Source: Actinoplanes sp. DH11 (GTDB taxonomy: Bacteria > Actinomycetota > Actinomycetes > Mycobacteriales > Micromonosporaceae). From it: a stretch of 64,000 nt of DNA. The position numbers were made by a program, and so were the translations under genes. Of the stretch, positions 49,133 through 57,798 are shown in pieces. Numbering within the stretch: position 1 is the first letter of the stretch; each line of letters begins with the position of its first letter. The notes below the pieces were generated by a model. That model had not been told where the DNA came from. It was given only the letters and a program-made list of their open reading frames with translations, and did no database searches. The stretch spans positions 62,001 through 126,000 of the forward strand of contig NZ_JAHWGU010000004.1 of the NCBI RefSeq assembly GCF_020873875.1, in the 5' to 3' direction.

Positions 49133-50200
49133 ATGCAGCTGCCGCTCAGTCCACCGGTCAAGCCGATGCTCGCCAAACCCGTCGCCGACATCCCGCCGGG
49201 CCAGGTCTACGAGCCCAAATGGGACGGTTTCCGGTCGATCGTCTTCCGCGACGGGGACGAGGTGGAGATCGGCAGCCGCAACGAGAAGCCGATGACCCGC
49301 TACTTCCCCGAGGTGGTCCGGGCGGTGCTGGCGAACTTCCCGGAGCGAGCGGTGATCGACGGCGAGGTGATCGTCGCCGACACCGAGCGCAACACCCTCG
49401 ACTTCGAGGCGCTGCAGCAGCGCATCCACCCGGCGGCCAGCCGGGTGAAGCTGCTCGCCGAGCAGACCCCGGCGAGTTTCGTGGCCTTCGATCTGCTGGC
49501 GCTCGGCGACGAGGACCTCACCGAGCTGCCGTTCGGCGAGCGGCGGGAGCGGTTGCTGGCGGCGCTGAAGGATGCGCGGCCGCCGGTGCACGTCACGCCG
49601 GCGACCGACGATCTGGAGACGGCGCAGCGGTGGTTCCGCCAGTTCGAGGGCGCCGGGCTGGACGGTCTGATCGCCAAGCCGCGCGACTTGGTCTACCAGC
49701 CGGACAAGCGGGTCATGTTCAAGGTCAAGCACAAGCGCACGGCCGACTGCGTGGTGGCCGGTTACCGGGTGCACAAGTCCGGCCCTGACCGGATCGGATC
49801 ACTGTTGCTGGGCCTGCACGACGAGCGCGGCGTGCTCGTCTCGGTCGGCGTGATCGGTTCCTTCCCGATGAAGGTCCGCGAGGAGCTCTTCGCCGAACTC
49901 CAGCCACTGGTCACCACGTTCGACGGCCACCCGTGGGACTGGGCGGCCCACGAGCAGGGCGAGCGCACCCCGCGGAAGAACGAGTACAGCCGGTGGAACA
50001 ACGGCAAGGACCTCTCGTTCACGCCGCTGCGGCCGGAGCGGGTGGTCGAGGTGCGCTACGACTACATGGAGGGGCTCCGGTTCCGGCACACCGCCCAGTT
50101 CGAACGGTGGCGGCCCGACCGGGAGCCGGCGACGTGCACGTACGAGCAGCTGGAACGCCCGGTCAAGTTCGATCTGGCGGAGGTGCTGAACGGTCGCTGA
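49133..50200 (+). CDS. ligC: ATP-dependent DNA ligase (LigC type)
   Basis: 355 residues. Nucleotidyltransferase motif I YEPKWDGFRSI with the AMP-accepting lysine K29, motif III FVAFDLLALG, motif IV GLDGLIAKP and motif V MFKVKHKRTADC, plus the OB-fold region with GIGSFP-like VGVIGSFPMK. Length matches mycobacterial LigC. It seals DNA nicks with ATP and works in backup base-excision or end-joining with the LigD-type polymerase found 2.5 kb away. The next gene starts 35 bp downstream on the same strand, a lipoprotein not obviously related. Confidence 0.93.
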   Translation: MQLPLSPPVKPMLAKPVADIPPGQVYEPKWDGFRSIVFRDGDEVEIGSRNEKPMTRYFPEVVRAVLANFPERAVIDGEVIVADTERNTLDFEALQQRIHPAASRVKLLAEQTPASFVAFDLLALGDEDLTELPFGERRERLLAALKDARPPVHVTPATDDLETAQRWFRQFEGAGLDGLIAKPRDLVYQPDKRVMFKVKHKRTADCVVAGYRVHKSGPDRIGSLLLGLHDERGVLVSVGVIGSFPMKVREELFAELQPLVTTFDGHPWDWAAHEQGERTPRKNEYSRWNNGKDLSFTPLRPERVVEVRYDYMEGLRFRHTAQFERWRPDREPATCTYEQLERPVKFDLAEVLNGR

Positions 50201-50235
50201 CCGCCGCTCACCGGACGACCGGATAGGGTCGTCGT

Positions 50236-51804
50236 GTGGATCGCCGCTCACGCCTGGTCGTCGCCCTCCTCGCCGTGATTGTCACTACCGTGGCCGGGTG
50301 CACCCTGCCCACGTTCGCGCCGAACGGCGCCGACGAACCGGCCAGACCCGGTGGTGTCGCCGCGAGCACCTCGGCCACCGGCGAGCTCGCCGACTGGCGG
50401 CCCTGCCCGGAGGTGCCGCAGGAGCTGGTCACCAAGGGCGCACCGGGGATGTCCTACGACTGCGCCACCGTGTCGGTGCCACGGGACTGGGCGGCACCGG
50501 GCAGCGGCGAGGACTACGAGATCGCGCTGATCCGGGTCCGCTCGGCGAAGCAGCGCGACCGGATCGGGTCGCTGCTGCTGAACCCCGGCGGCCCCGGCGG
50601 CTCGGGCATCGAGCTTGCGGTCTACCTCTCCTTCGGCCCGACGTTCGGCGGCCTGCCCACCGAGATCACCGACCGGTTCGACGTGATCGGCTTCGACCCG
50701 CGCGGTGTCGGCCGGTCCAGCCCGGTGAAGTGCATCAGCGCCGCCGATCAGGACGCCAGCTTCGCGGCCGAGCCGGACCCGGTCAGCCAGGCCGCTTTTG
50801 ATCAGGTCGCGGCGCTGAACAAGAAGATCGCCGACGGCTGCGCCGAGAAGTACGGCGACCAGCTGCGGTTCTTCTCCACCGAGCAGGCCGCGCACGACAT
50901 GGACGCGCTGCGCACGGCGGTCGGTGACCAGAAGCTCTCCTACCTGGGCTTCTCCTACGGCACGCTGCTCGGCGCCACCTACGCCCAGCTCTACCCGGAG
51001 AACGTGCGGGCCCTGGTCCTGGACGGCGCGGTCGACCCGACCGAGAGCTTCGTGCAGGGCTCCGAGGCGCAGGCCAAGGGCTTCGAGCGCGCGTTCGCCA
51101 ACTTCACCCAGTGGTGCGGGCGGACGCCGGCCAAGTGCCCTGTCGCGCCGGACGCGCGGGGCGCGGTCACCGACGCGATGGCCAAGGCGAGGACCTCTCC
51201 GGTACGCGGGACCGACGGCCGCGAGGTCACGCCGGGCTGGATCTTCGTGGGTCTCATCTCGTCGCTCTACAGCGAGTCCGGCTGGCCCAAGCTGGCCACC
51301 GCGATCGACTCCCTGCAGGCCGGTGACGGCAGCGGCATCCTGGAGCTCGCCGACCAGTACGCGGAACGCAAACCGGACGGCTCGTACAGCAATCTGTTCG
51401 ATGCCAACCTCGCGGTGAACTGTGCCGACACCGACGACGCGCCGAGCGTCGCCGATATCCGCCGCCTGCAGGCGGAGTGGCGGGAGAAGTACCCGATGTT
51501 CGGCGCCGCCCTGGCGATGGGCATGCTGCCGTGCGCCTACTGGAGCGGCGAACGCGACCCCTACCCGGCGGCGAAGGCGACCGGCGCACCGCCGATCGTG
51601 GTGGTCGGCACCACCGGCGACCCCGCCACGCCGTACGAGAACACCGCCGACCTGGCGAACATGCTGGGCGTGGGGCGGGTGCTGACCTGGGAGGGCGAGG
51701 GCCACACCGCGTACCCGTCGACCCGCTGCATCTCGGACGCGGTGGACAGTTACCTCATCGATCTGAAGGTGCCCCAGGAGGGTCTGCGCTGTCCGGCACG
51801 CTGA
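50236..51804 (+). CDS. Exported lipoprotein alpha/beta-hydrolase (tripeptidyl-aminopeptidase-like)
   Basis: 522 residues from a GTG. Lipobox VVTTVAGCTLP after a hydrophobic signal. The alpha/beta-hydrolase triad is GFSYGTLLG (Ser near 238), the Asp in GTTGDPATPYEN and the His in EGEGHTAYPS, with oxyanion NPGGPGGSG. The TAP-like C-terminal domain ends RCISDAVDSYLIDLKVP. It should release short peptides from N termini outside the cell. The 3' end overlaps the convergent channel gene by 50 bp. Confidence 0.93.
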   Translation: MDRRSRLVVALLAVIVTTVAGCTLPTFAPNGADEPARPGGVAASTSATGELADWRPCPEVPQELVTKGAPGMSYDCATVSVPRDWAAPGSGEDYEIALIRVRSAKQRDRIGSLLLNPGGPGGSGIELAVYLSFGPTFGGLPTEITDRFDVIGFDPRGVGRSSPVKCISAADQDASFAAEPDPVSQAAFDQVAALNKKIADGCAEKYGDQLRFFSTEQAAHDMDALRTAVGDQKLSYLGFSYGTLLGATYAQLYPENVRALVLDGAVDPTESFVQGSEAQAKGFERAFANFTQWCGRTPAKCPVAPDARGAVTDAMAKARTSPVRGTDGREVTPGWIFVGLISSLYSESGWPKLATAIDSLQAGDGSGILELADQYAERKPDGSYSNLFDANLAVNCADTDDAPSVADIRRLQAEWREKYPMFGAALAMGMLPCAYWSGERDPYPAAKATGAPPIVVVGTTGDPATPYENTADLANMLGVGRVLTWEGEGHTAYPSTRCISDAVDSYLIDLKVPQEGLRCPAR

Positions 51805-52213
51805 CGCCCTGACGTGCCGTGAGCTCCTCGAGCAGCTCGCGGCACCGGCGCAGGTTCCGCTTGAGCTCCTCCTGCTCCTCGTGCCGGAACGCGTCGGTGT
51901 CCACGATCAGCTTGCTGGCGAAGTGCGCGGTGATCAGCGGGATCACCAGCAGCACCATCGTCGAGATGAGCAGCGCGGCCATCAGCCGGGCCGGCACGGT
52001 CTCCGGGGAGATGTCGCCGTACCCGACCGTGGAGGCGGTGACCACCGCCCACCAGACCGAGTCGCCGAACGACGTGTCCGGTTCGAAGACGTTGTAGAGG
52101 GACCCGCAGACGGCGATCAGGATCGTGTACGCGAGGAGGAGCTTCTTCGGCGAGTTGGCCAGCCAGACCAGACCGCGGTAAGCCCATCGCGGCAGCGTGA
52201 GCAGCAGATGCAT
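51755..52213 (-). CDS. Two-helix potassium channel
   Basis: 152 residues. Helix one is LLAYTILIAVCGSLYNVF, the pore helix leads to the selectivity filter TVGYGD (62-67), and helix two is MAALLISTMVLLVIPLITAH. A cytoplasmic coiled-coil-like tail (HEEQEELKRNLRRCRELLEE) may aid tetramer assembly; no RCK domain. Function: K+ flux at the cell membrane. The start region sits 56 bp from the divergent acetyltransferase. Confidence 0.92.
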   Translation of the reverse strand: MHLLLTLPRWAYRGLVWLANSPKKLLLAYTILIAVCGSLYNVFEPDTSFGDSVWWAVVTASTVGYGDISPETVPARLMAALLISTMVLLVIPLITAHFASKLIVDTDAFRHEEQEELKRNLRRCRELLEELTARQGVSVPDSADPPGAPSDR

Positions 52214-52269
52214 GGGGTCATCGTGCCCGAGGCGCGGTGACCGCGACAGCCCGTGGCAGGGTGGAGATC

Positions 52270-52725
52270 ATGGATTTCCGGATCGCCTCCCGCGCCGATG
52301 TACCCGCCGTGCTCGACCTGCTGGCCGATGACGAGATCACCCGGCAACGCGGCTTCGGTGCCGTGCCGGAGACCGTTGACGCCGCGATCTGGGCGGCCTT
52401 CGAGGCCATCGACGCGGACCAGCGCAACGAGCTCATCGTGGCGACCGACGGCGACGACGTGGTCGGCACCTGCCAGCTCACCTTCATTCCGGGCCTGAGC
52501 CGTGGCGGCGGCGAGCGGATGCTGATCGAGGCGGTCCGGATCCGCGCCGACCGCCGCGGTTCCGGTCTGGGCGGCGAACTGATCCGCTGGACGATCGAGC
52601 GGGCCCGCGAGCGCGGCTGCCGGTTGGTGCAGCTGACCACCGACAAGCGCCGCACCGCCGCACACCGGTTCTACGAGCGGCTGGGCTTCACCGCCTCGCA
52701 CGAGGGCATGAAGTTAGCGCTGTGA
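52270..52725 (+). CDS. GNAT-family acetyltransferase
   Basis: 151 residues from the ATG at 52270-52272 (MDFRIASRADVPAVL). The GNAT motif A is IEAVRIRADRRGSGLGGELI with the acetyl-CoA loop R-x2-G-x-G-G/L; a late AHRFYERLGFTASHEG is motif B. Substrate unknown. Its last 12 bases overlap the convergent polymerase gene. Confidence 0.88.
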   Translation: MDFRIASRADVPAVLDLLADDEITRQRGFGAVPETVDAAIWAAFEAIDADQRNELIVATDGDDVVGTCQLTFIPGLSRGGGERMLIEAVRIRADRRGSGLGGELIRWTIERARERGCRLVQLTTDKRRTAAHRFYERLGFTASHEGMKLAL

Positions 52726-53739
52726 CTTGAGGTCGCGGTCCTTGGAGGGCTGCACGCGTTTCGGCTCGCCGGGCATCTTCGGGTGGTCCGGCGGGTAGGG
52801 CAGGTCGCCGAGCCCGTCCCGTTCGTCGCGCTCGGACCACTCCAGCAGTGGCGTGATGTCGTGTTCGACGTCGTCGATGCCGGCGTGCGCGTCTCCGCTC
52901 GCGGCGATCCGGGCAGGCACGGTGCGCAGGTCGAAGTCGTCCGGCTCGACCCGGGTCAGTTCGTCCCAGGTGACCGGGGTGGAGACGGTGGCCCGGGCGT
53001 TGGCGCGCAGCGAGTACGCGCAGGCGATGGTCCGGTCCCGCGCCATCTGGTTGTAGTCGAGGAACACCCGGTCACCGCGCTCCTCCTTCCACCAGGAGGT
53101 GGTGATGCCCGCCGGGTTGCGGCGCTCCACCTCGCGGGCCAGGGCGATCACGGCCCGCCGCACCTCGACGAAGGACCAGCGGGGGGTGATCCGGACGTAG
53201 ACGTGCACGCCGCGCCCGCCGGAGGTCTTGGGGAACCCGGTCCAGCCCAGGTCGGCGAGGACCTCGCGGACCACGCCGGCGGTCGACACCACGTCACCGA
53301 AGGTGAGGCCGGGCTGCGGGTCGAGGTCGAGCCGGAGCTCGTCGGGGTTGTCGGGCGCCGCGCCGCGCACCGGCCAGGGGTGGAAGACCACGGTGCCCAT
53401 CTGGGCGGCCCAGGCGACGTGGGCCAGGTCGGCGGGGCAGAGTTCGTCGGCCGTACGCATGCTGGGGAATTTGATCTTCGCGGTGCTGATCCAGTCGGGT
53501 ACGCCGCGGGTCGGTATCCGTTTCTGGAAGAAGGCCTCGCCGTCGATCCCGTCGGGGAAGCGCTGCAGCGTGGTGGGCCGGTCGCGCAGGGCCCGCAGGA
53601 TGCCGTCGCCGACGGCCAGGTAGTACTCGAAGACGTCGCGCTTGGTGAAGCCGCGGCTCGCGAACACGACCTTGTCGGGGCTGGAGAGTCGCACGGTCCG
53701 CCCGGCGACCTCGATCTCTTCCGCGGGGGCTTTCGGCAT
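52714..53739 (-). CDS. LigD-type polymerase domain (primase-polymerase), stand-alone
   Basis: 341 residues from the ATG at 53737-53739. The archaeo-eukaryotic primase fold: RLSSPDKVVFASRGFTKRD, the catalytic acidic pair D138 and D140 (LRLDLDP), and KTSGGRGVHVYV with a primer-binding His. Length and lack of ligase or nuclease parts match mycobacterial PolDom/Prim-PolC. It fills and extends broken ends in non-homologous end joining or related repair. LigC lies 2.5 kb upstream on the opposite strand. Confidence 0.93.
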   Translation of the reverse strand: MPKAPAEEIEVAGRTVRLSSPDKVVFASRGFTKRDVFEYYLAVGDGILRALRDRPTTLQRFPDGIDGEAFFQKRIPTRGVPDWISTAKIKFPSMRTADELCPADLAHVAWAAQMGTVVFHPWPVRGAAPDNPDELRLDLDPQPGLTFGDVVSTAGVVREVLADLGWTGFPKTSGGRGVHVYVRITPRWSFVEVRRAVIALAREVERRNPAGITTSWWKEERGDRVFLDYNQMARDRTIACAYSLRANARATVSTPVTWDELTRVEPDDFDLRTVPARIAASGDAHAGIDDVEHDITPLLEWSERDERDGLGDLPYPPDHPKMPGEPKRVQPSKDRDLKSQR

Positions 53740-53791
53740 GCCCCGACGATATGCCGGATCACCCCGCCCAGGTTGCCCCACGCCGGCGGGA

Positions 53792-53822
53792 ACGGCCGCC
53801 CGGCGCGATGCCGGGCGGCCGT
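53792..53822 (-). terminator. Terminator after the LPXTG gene
   Basis: CGGCCGCCCGGC (53793-53804) pairs perfectly with 53810-53821 over a 5-nt loop, extended by an A-T pair. It lies 20 bases past the stop of the minus-strand LPXTG gene. Confidence 0.85.
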
Positions 53823-53841
53823 CAGTGCGGGTCAGTGCGGG

Positions 53842-54366
53842 TCAGGCCCGGCGGCGCCGGGTGTACCAGACGGCCGTCGTGCCGGCGGCGACCAGCAGGC
53901 CGCCGAGGGCGAGGGTGCCGACCAGCGGGGCGCCGGTCACCGGGAGGGTGTTGGTGACGTCGCTGACGCCGCCGCCCGGAGCGCTCGTGCTCGGTGCCGG
54001 CGCGACGTCGTCGGCGGTTCCGCTCGACGGGGTCGACTGGATGCCGCCGGGCGGCGTGGTCGGTGCCGTGGTGGGCGGCGTGGTGCCGTAGCCCGGGTTG
54101 CCGCGGGTGTCACCGGGAGCGTCGTCGGTCGCGGTGGTGGCCGGGGTCCCTGGCGTGGTGGTGGCCGGCGGCACCTCGTTCGCGGTGCCGCCGTAACCGT
54201 CGGCGCCGCGGGTGCCGGCCGGTTCCGGGCTGGTCATGACGGCCGGGTGCCCACCCTGAACGACGTCGGTGGCAGCGGTCGCCGGCGACCCGCTGAGGGC
54301 CAGAGCGGCGAGGACGGTGACGCCGACCGCGGGAAGTCCGGCGGTCAGCCGACGCGAGAAGCTCAT
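53842..54366 (-). CDS. LPXTG cell-wall-anchored Thr/Pro-rich protein
   Basis: 174 residues from the ATG at 54364-54366; an ATG 13 codons upstream is an alternative because neither has a good ribosome binding site. Signal peptide MSFSRRLTAGLPAVGVTVL to about residue 32, a Thr/Pro/Gly-rich middle without repeats of fixed length, and a sortase signal LPVTG followed by a hydrophobic helix (LVGTLALGGLLVAAGTTAVW) and basic YTRRRRA. It is a surface protein of unknown function, covalently linked to peptidoglycan by a class E- or A-type sortase. Confidence 0.88.
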   Translation of the reverse strand: MSFSRRLTAGLPAVGVTVLAALALSGSPATAATDVVQGGHPAVMTSPEPAGTRGADGYGGTANEVPPATTTPGTPATTATDDAPGDTRGNPGYGTTPPTTAPTTPPGGIQSTPSSGTADDVAPAPSTSAPGGGVSDVTNTLPVTGAPLVGTLALGGLLVAAGTTAVWYTRRRRA

Positions 54367-54466
54367 GAGAGGAGTATCCGTTCTGTCGCTGATGGTACGT
54401 TCCATGTTCGCACGGGAGCTTAGCGGGGATTGCCCGTTTTACCCTGAAACATCCTTCGGCGGGTCC

Positions 54467-54955
54467 TCAACTCGGAAGTCCACCGAAACGGTGACTCCTC
54501 CACAAATGCGACAAAGCGAACAGCTTGAGCTCGAACTGCGGGTCCGCGGCGAAGAGACCCCCGCTGTACGGTGCGTGCAGCCGCACACTCGCCCCGGAAT
54601 CCAGGTAGACCGAGACCACGGTGCGCCGGCCACGCCGCTCGGCACGCAGGTCGACCACCCTGCTCCAGGGCGCCTCGTCCCCACCGAGCACCGACGACGT
54701 GCGGATGCCGCGGATGCCCACCTCCACCCCCGTGCGACGCCCCGCCAGCAGCCCCAGGACGGCACCGAGCAGCAGGGGTACGACCAGCAGCACCGCCCAC
54801 ACCCAACCCGGCGGTCCACCGCTCCCCGGCCATGCCAGAGGCGTGATCACCCCCGCCGTGACACCCGCCACAGCGCCGAGGGCACCGAGGTAGAGACCAT
54901 GGCCGAGCGCCTGCTGCCAGGTCGGCCGGAACGTCGCCGGGGATGCAGCTTCCAT
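54467..54955 (-). CDS. Two-helix membrane protein with PH-like beta domain
   Basis: 162 residues from the ATG at 54953-54955. Two membrane helices (LYLGALGAVAGVTAGVITPL and VWAVLLVVPLLLGAVLGLL) are followed by a basic turn and a beta-rich domain (VEVGIRGIRTSSVLGGDEAP, WSRVVDLRAERRGRRTVVSV, YLDSGASVRLHAPYSGGLF) like actinobacterial PH-domain membrane proteins. Function unknown. Divergent from msrB, 63 bp apart. Confidence 0.75.
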   Translation of the reverse strand: MEAASPATFRPTWQQALGHGLYLGALGAVAGVTAGVITPLAWPGSGGPPGWVWAVLLVVPLLLGAVLGLLAGRRTGVEVGIRGIRTSSVLGGDEAPWSRVVDLRAERRGRRTVVSVYLDSGASVRLHAPYSGGLFAADPQFELKLFALSHLWRSHRFGGLPS

Positions 54956-55018
54956 AGAAGACTCAACGGGTTCCTCGTCACGCGCGGCGCACGCGAGGTG
55001 CGACGTACCGTTTAAGGC

Positions 55019-55423
55019 ATGGCAACTGATGAGACCACGCTGCCGACCACCGAGGACGAGTGGCGGATCCGGCTGAGCCCCGACGAGTTCCGGGTGCTGC
55101 GCGAGGCCGGCACCGAGGCGCCGTGGACCGGTGAGTACGTCGACACGAAGACCGAGGGCATCTACGACTGCCGCGCCTGCGGCGCCCAGCTCTACCCCAG
55201 CGACACCAAGTTCGACAGCCACTGCGGCTGGCCGTCGTTCGACGACGCCATCCCGGGCGCGGTCAAGGAGATCGAGGACCGCAGCCACGGGATGGTCCGT
55301 GTCGAGATCAGGTGCGCGCGCTGCGACTCGCACCTGGGCCACGTGTTCCGGGGTGAGGGCTTCACCCCGAAGAACACGCGGCACTGTGTGAACAGCCTGT
55401 CGATCAGGCTCGACCCGAAGTAG
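55019..55423 (+). CDS. msrB: Peptide-methionine (R)-S-oxide reductase
   Basis: 134 residues. Zinc ligands C51-x2-C54 and C99-x2-C102, the active cysteine C123 in RHCVNSLSI, and SHCGWPSFDDA, GHVFRGEGF are all conserved. It reduces methionine-R-sulfoxide in oxidised proteins via thioredoxin. Its 3' end meets the convergent glycosyltransferase gene 2 bp away. Confidence 0.96.
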   Translation: MATDETTLPTTEDEWRIRLSPDEFRVLREAGTEAPWTGEYVDTKTEGIYDCRACGAQLYPSDTKFDSHCGWPSFDDAIPGAVKEIEDRSHGMVRVEIRCARCDSHLGHVFRGEGFTPKNTRHCVNSLSIRLDPK

Positions 55424-55425
55424 GG

Positions 55426-57798
55426 TCAGCGCACCTCGTAGACGGTGACGTCACCGACGCGGTAACGCTCCGTTGCGAACTGGGCCAGCTCCGGGCTGGC
55501 CCAGGCCTCGCCCTTGCGGTCCGGGTCGGGAACCTGCACCGTGCCGACCGCGACCAGCCAGCGCACGCCGTGCTCGGCGGTGAAGGACTTCACCCGCTCC
55601 GCCGTCGGGTCCGTGAAGACCTCGTCGTTGCGTTCCAGCAGGGCCGGGTCCCAGAACCGGCTGCGGTACAGCGTCCGGTCGTACAACCCACCGGTGGCGA
55701 AGGCCGGCTCGGTGTAACTCCAGCCCTCCAGCACGACCTGCCGCTCGGAGAAGGCGGCCACCCAGAAGTCCCGGCTGTCGCACGGGCTGATCTCCCGGCG
55801 GCAGTGGCTGTTGGTGGCCACGACGTCCCGCGGCTGCGAGTTGGCCCGCAGCCACCGGCCGGCCTCGATCGCGCCGGGCGGCATCGCGAAGTAATTGCCC
55901 GGTGCGACGATGTCCCGCTGCGTCTTGCCCGAGGTCAGCGCGTCCCAGTAGGCCTGATAGCCCACCACGCCGCTGGTGACCGCCACCGAGGTGACCGCGA
56001 TCGCGGCCACCGCCAGCACCAGCGTGCGACGCAGCCGGACGATCAGCCCGATCACGACGAGCGCCACCACGATGCCGGCCAGCACCTGGAGCAGTACCAC
56101 GTAGGGCCGGGTCGCCTGGTCCAGGCTGAAACTCGCCAGCGGCCGCGCCGGCCCCTCCTCGCCCACGGTCTGCCGGATCACCAGCAGGGTGACCACTCCG
56201 GCCACCGCGCCGGCCACGGCGAGGGCGAAGAACCGGCGCGGAACGCGCCGGCCGGCGGGGAAGAGGGCGGACAGGCCCAGAGCGGCCAGGATGCCGAGGT
56301 ACGGCGTCGCCGAGCGCCCGAAGTACGTCTGGCTCATCCCCGGATGCGCCAGGATGTAAAAGGCGCCCACACCGGAGATCGCAAACCCGAACATCACGTG
56401 CACGATCGGATCGGTACGCCACCCGCGGCGCAGCAGCCCGGCCAGCAACGCCCAGCCGAGCAGGCCGGCGACGAGCGACACCCCGGTCAGCGCCAGGAGC
56501 GACCCCCAGTCGTTGATCGGGTTCTGCGGGCCCATGACGGCCCGGCCGAGGGCCGTGTACTTCACCGTCTGGAGCGGGTTGACCTCGGTGCCCTGCGAAC
56601 CCGAGCCGTAGAGGACGAACTGCGCGAACGCCAGCCAGCCGCCGGCGATCAGCAGCGCCGGCAGCTCGGGGCCGGGCGCCTTGCGCCGGACCACCCGCAG
56701 GAAGAGGGCGAGCAGCAGGCCGCAGATCAGCATCGGCACGAAGGTCGCCTTGGCGCCGGCCATCGCACCGATCAGCACGACCAGCACCGCCCAGGGCATC
56801 GGCCGGCGCCGCGCCGGACCCGGTTCCTCCTGGAGGATCCCGCAGAGCACGTAGATCGCCACCATGCAGAAGAGCGCGGCGTACGTCTGTGTCGGACTGA
56901 CCCACAGGTTGTCGAGGAACGTGAACGAGTCCATCGGCCGGTTGGTCCAGCCCCACGGGACGGTGACCACGGCCAGGATCATCAACCCGATCGCCACGTT
57001 CCCCGGCCACCAGCGGCCGGTGATCCGGTGCACCAGGGCGAGGACGACCAGCAGGAACGCCGCGATCATCGGCACCGGCAGCAGCCGCATGATCAGAACC
57101 TGCGGCTCGACGCCACTGATCCAGCTCGCCGCGGCACCGTGCGCGTAGACGTACCAGTGGTAGACCAGGTCGACGCCGGACACCCACGGGGTGTTCAGCG
57201 GCACGTCGTGCTTGAACCAGCCGACAAGCGCGAACTGGAACGGGAAGTCCACGTGCATGACCGCCGAGACCGGCTCGTCCAGCGAGTTGTAGCGGAACGA
57301 GGAGAACGCCGTGCTCAGCAGGATGAAGCAGGTGCCGGCGGCGGCCGTCCAGGAGGCGCCCACCGGCATCCGCTCGCGGTTGCCGCGCCAGAACCGGCGC
57401 AGCTTCGGCAGCGCGGTGAAGAGCAGGACCGTGACAACCGGCCAGACGAGGACGGCGTACGGCTGACCGGCCTGCCGGGCCAGCATGTAGACCGGCAGCT
57501 CCACCACGAACCCGGCGGCCGTGCCGAACGCCGCGTCCAGGGGTAGGTAACCGGCGCGGCCCTGCACCGCCCGCCAGATGAGCGTGCCCGGCAGGGTCAC
57601 GCACAGCAGGGAGTACACCGCGAAGGTGATCAGGTCGCGATCGGCGACCCCGTAGTACCGCATCGTCAGGACGATGACGACGAGGGTGAAGATCAGCGCC
57701 AGCCAGCCCGGGGACGGCAGACGCCGACGGCCGGCCACCGCAGCGGTGACCGGCTCGGACTCTTCAGTTCTGAGGTGTTCGGTGGTCTCTGTGCTCAT
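55426..57798 (-). CDS. Large multi-pass membrane glycosyltransferase-like protein (GT39/GT-C type)
   Basis: 790 residues with about 13-14 membrane helices. The long first extracytoplasmic loop carries DEPVSAVMHVDFPFQFALVG and WVSGVDLVYHWYVYAHG, with acidic residues as in GT-C enzymes, and the C-terminal 170 residues form a soluble domain (PGAIEAGRWLRANSQPRDVV, WVAAFSERQVVLEGWSYTE). Overlaps the preceding GT2 gene by 4 bp (ATGA), so it likely uses a polyprenol-linked sugar made by that enzyme to modify a surface polymer. Donor and acceptor unknown. Confidence 0.8.
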   Translation of the reverse strand: MSTETTEHLRTEESEPVTAAVAGRRRLPSPGWLALIFTLVVIVLTMRYYGVADRDLITFAVYSLLCVTLPGTLIWRAVQGRAGYLPLDAAFGTAAGFVVELPVYMLARQAGQPYAVLVWPVVTVLLFTALPKLRRFWRGNRERMPVGASWTAAAGTCFILLSTAFSSFRYNSLDEPVSAVMHVDFPFQFALVGWFKHDVPLNTPWVSGVDLVYHWYVYAHGAAASWISGVEPQVLIMRLLPVPMIAAFLLVVLALVHRITGRWWPGNVAIGLMILAVVTVPWGWTNRPMDSFTFLDNLWVSPTQTYAALFCMVAIYVLCGILQEEPGPARRRPMPWAVLVVLIGAMAGAKATFVPMLICGLLLALFLRVVRRKAPGPELPALLIAGGWLAFAQFVLYGSGSQGTEVNPLQTVKYTALGRAVMGPQNPINDWGSLLALTGVSLVAGLLGWALLAGLLRRGWRTDPIVHVMFGFAISGVGAFYILAHPGMSQTYFGRSATPYLGILAALGLSALFPAGRRVPRRFFALAVAGAVAGVVTLLVIRQTVGEEGPARPLASFSLDQATRPYVVLLQVLAGIVVALVVIGLIVRLRRTLVLAVAAIAVTSVAVTSGVVGYQAYWDALTSGKTQRDIVAPGNYFAMPPGAIEAGRWLRANSQPRDVVATNSHCRREISPCDSRDFWVAAFSERQVVLEGWSYTEPAFATGGLYDRTLYRSRFWDPALLERNDEVFTDPTAERVKSFTAEHGVRWLVAVGTVQVPDPDRKGEAWASPELAQFATERYRVGDVTVYEVR

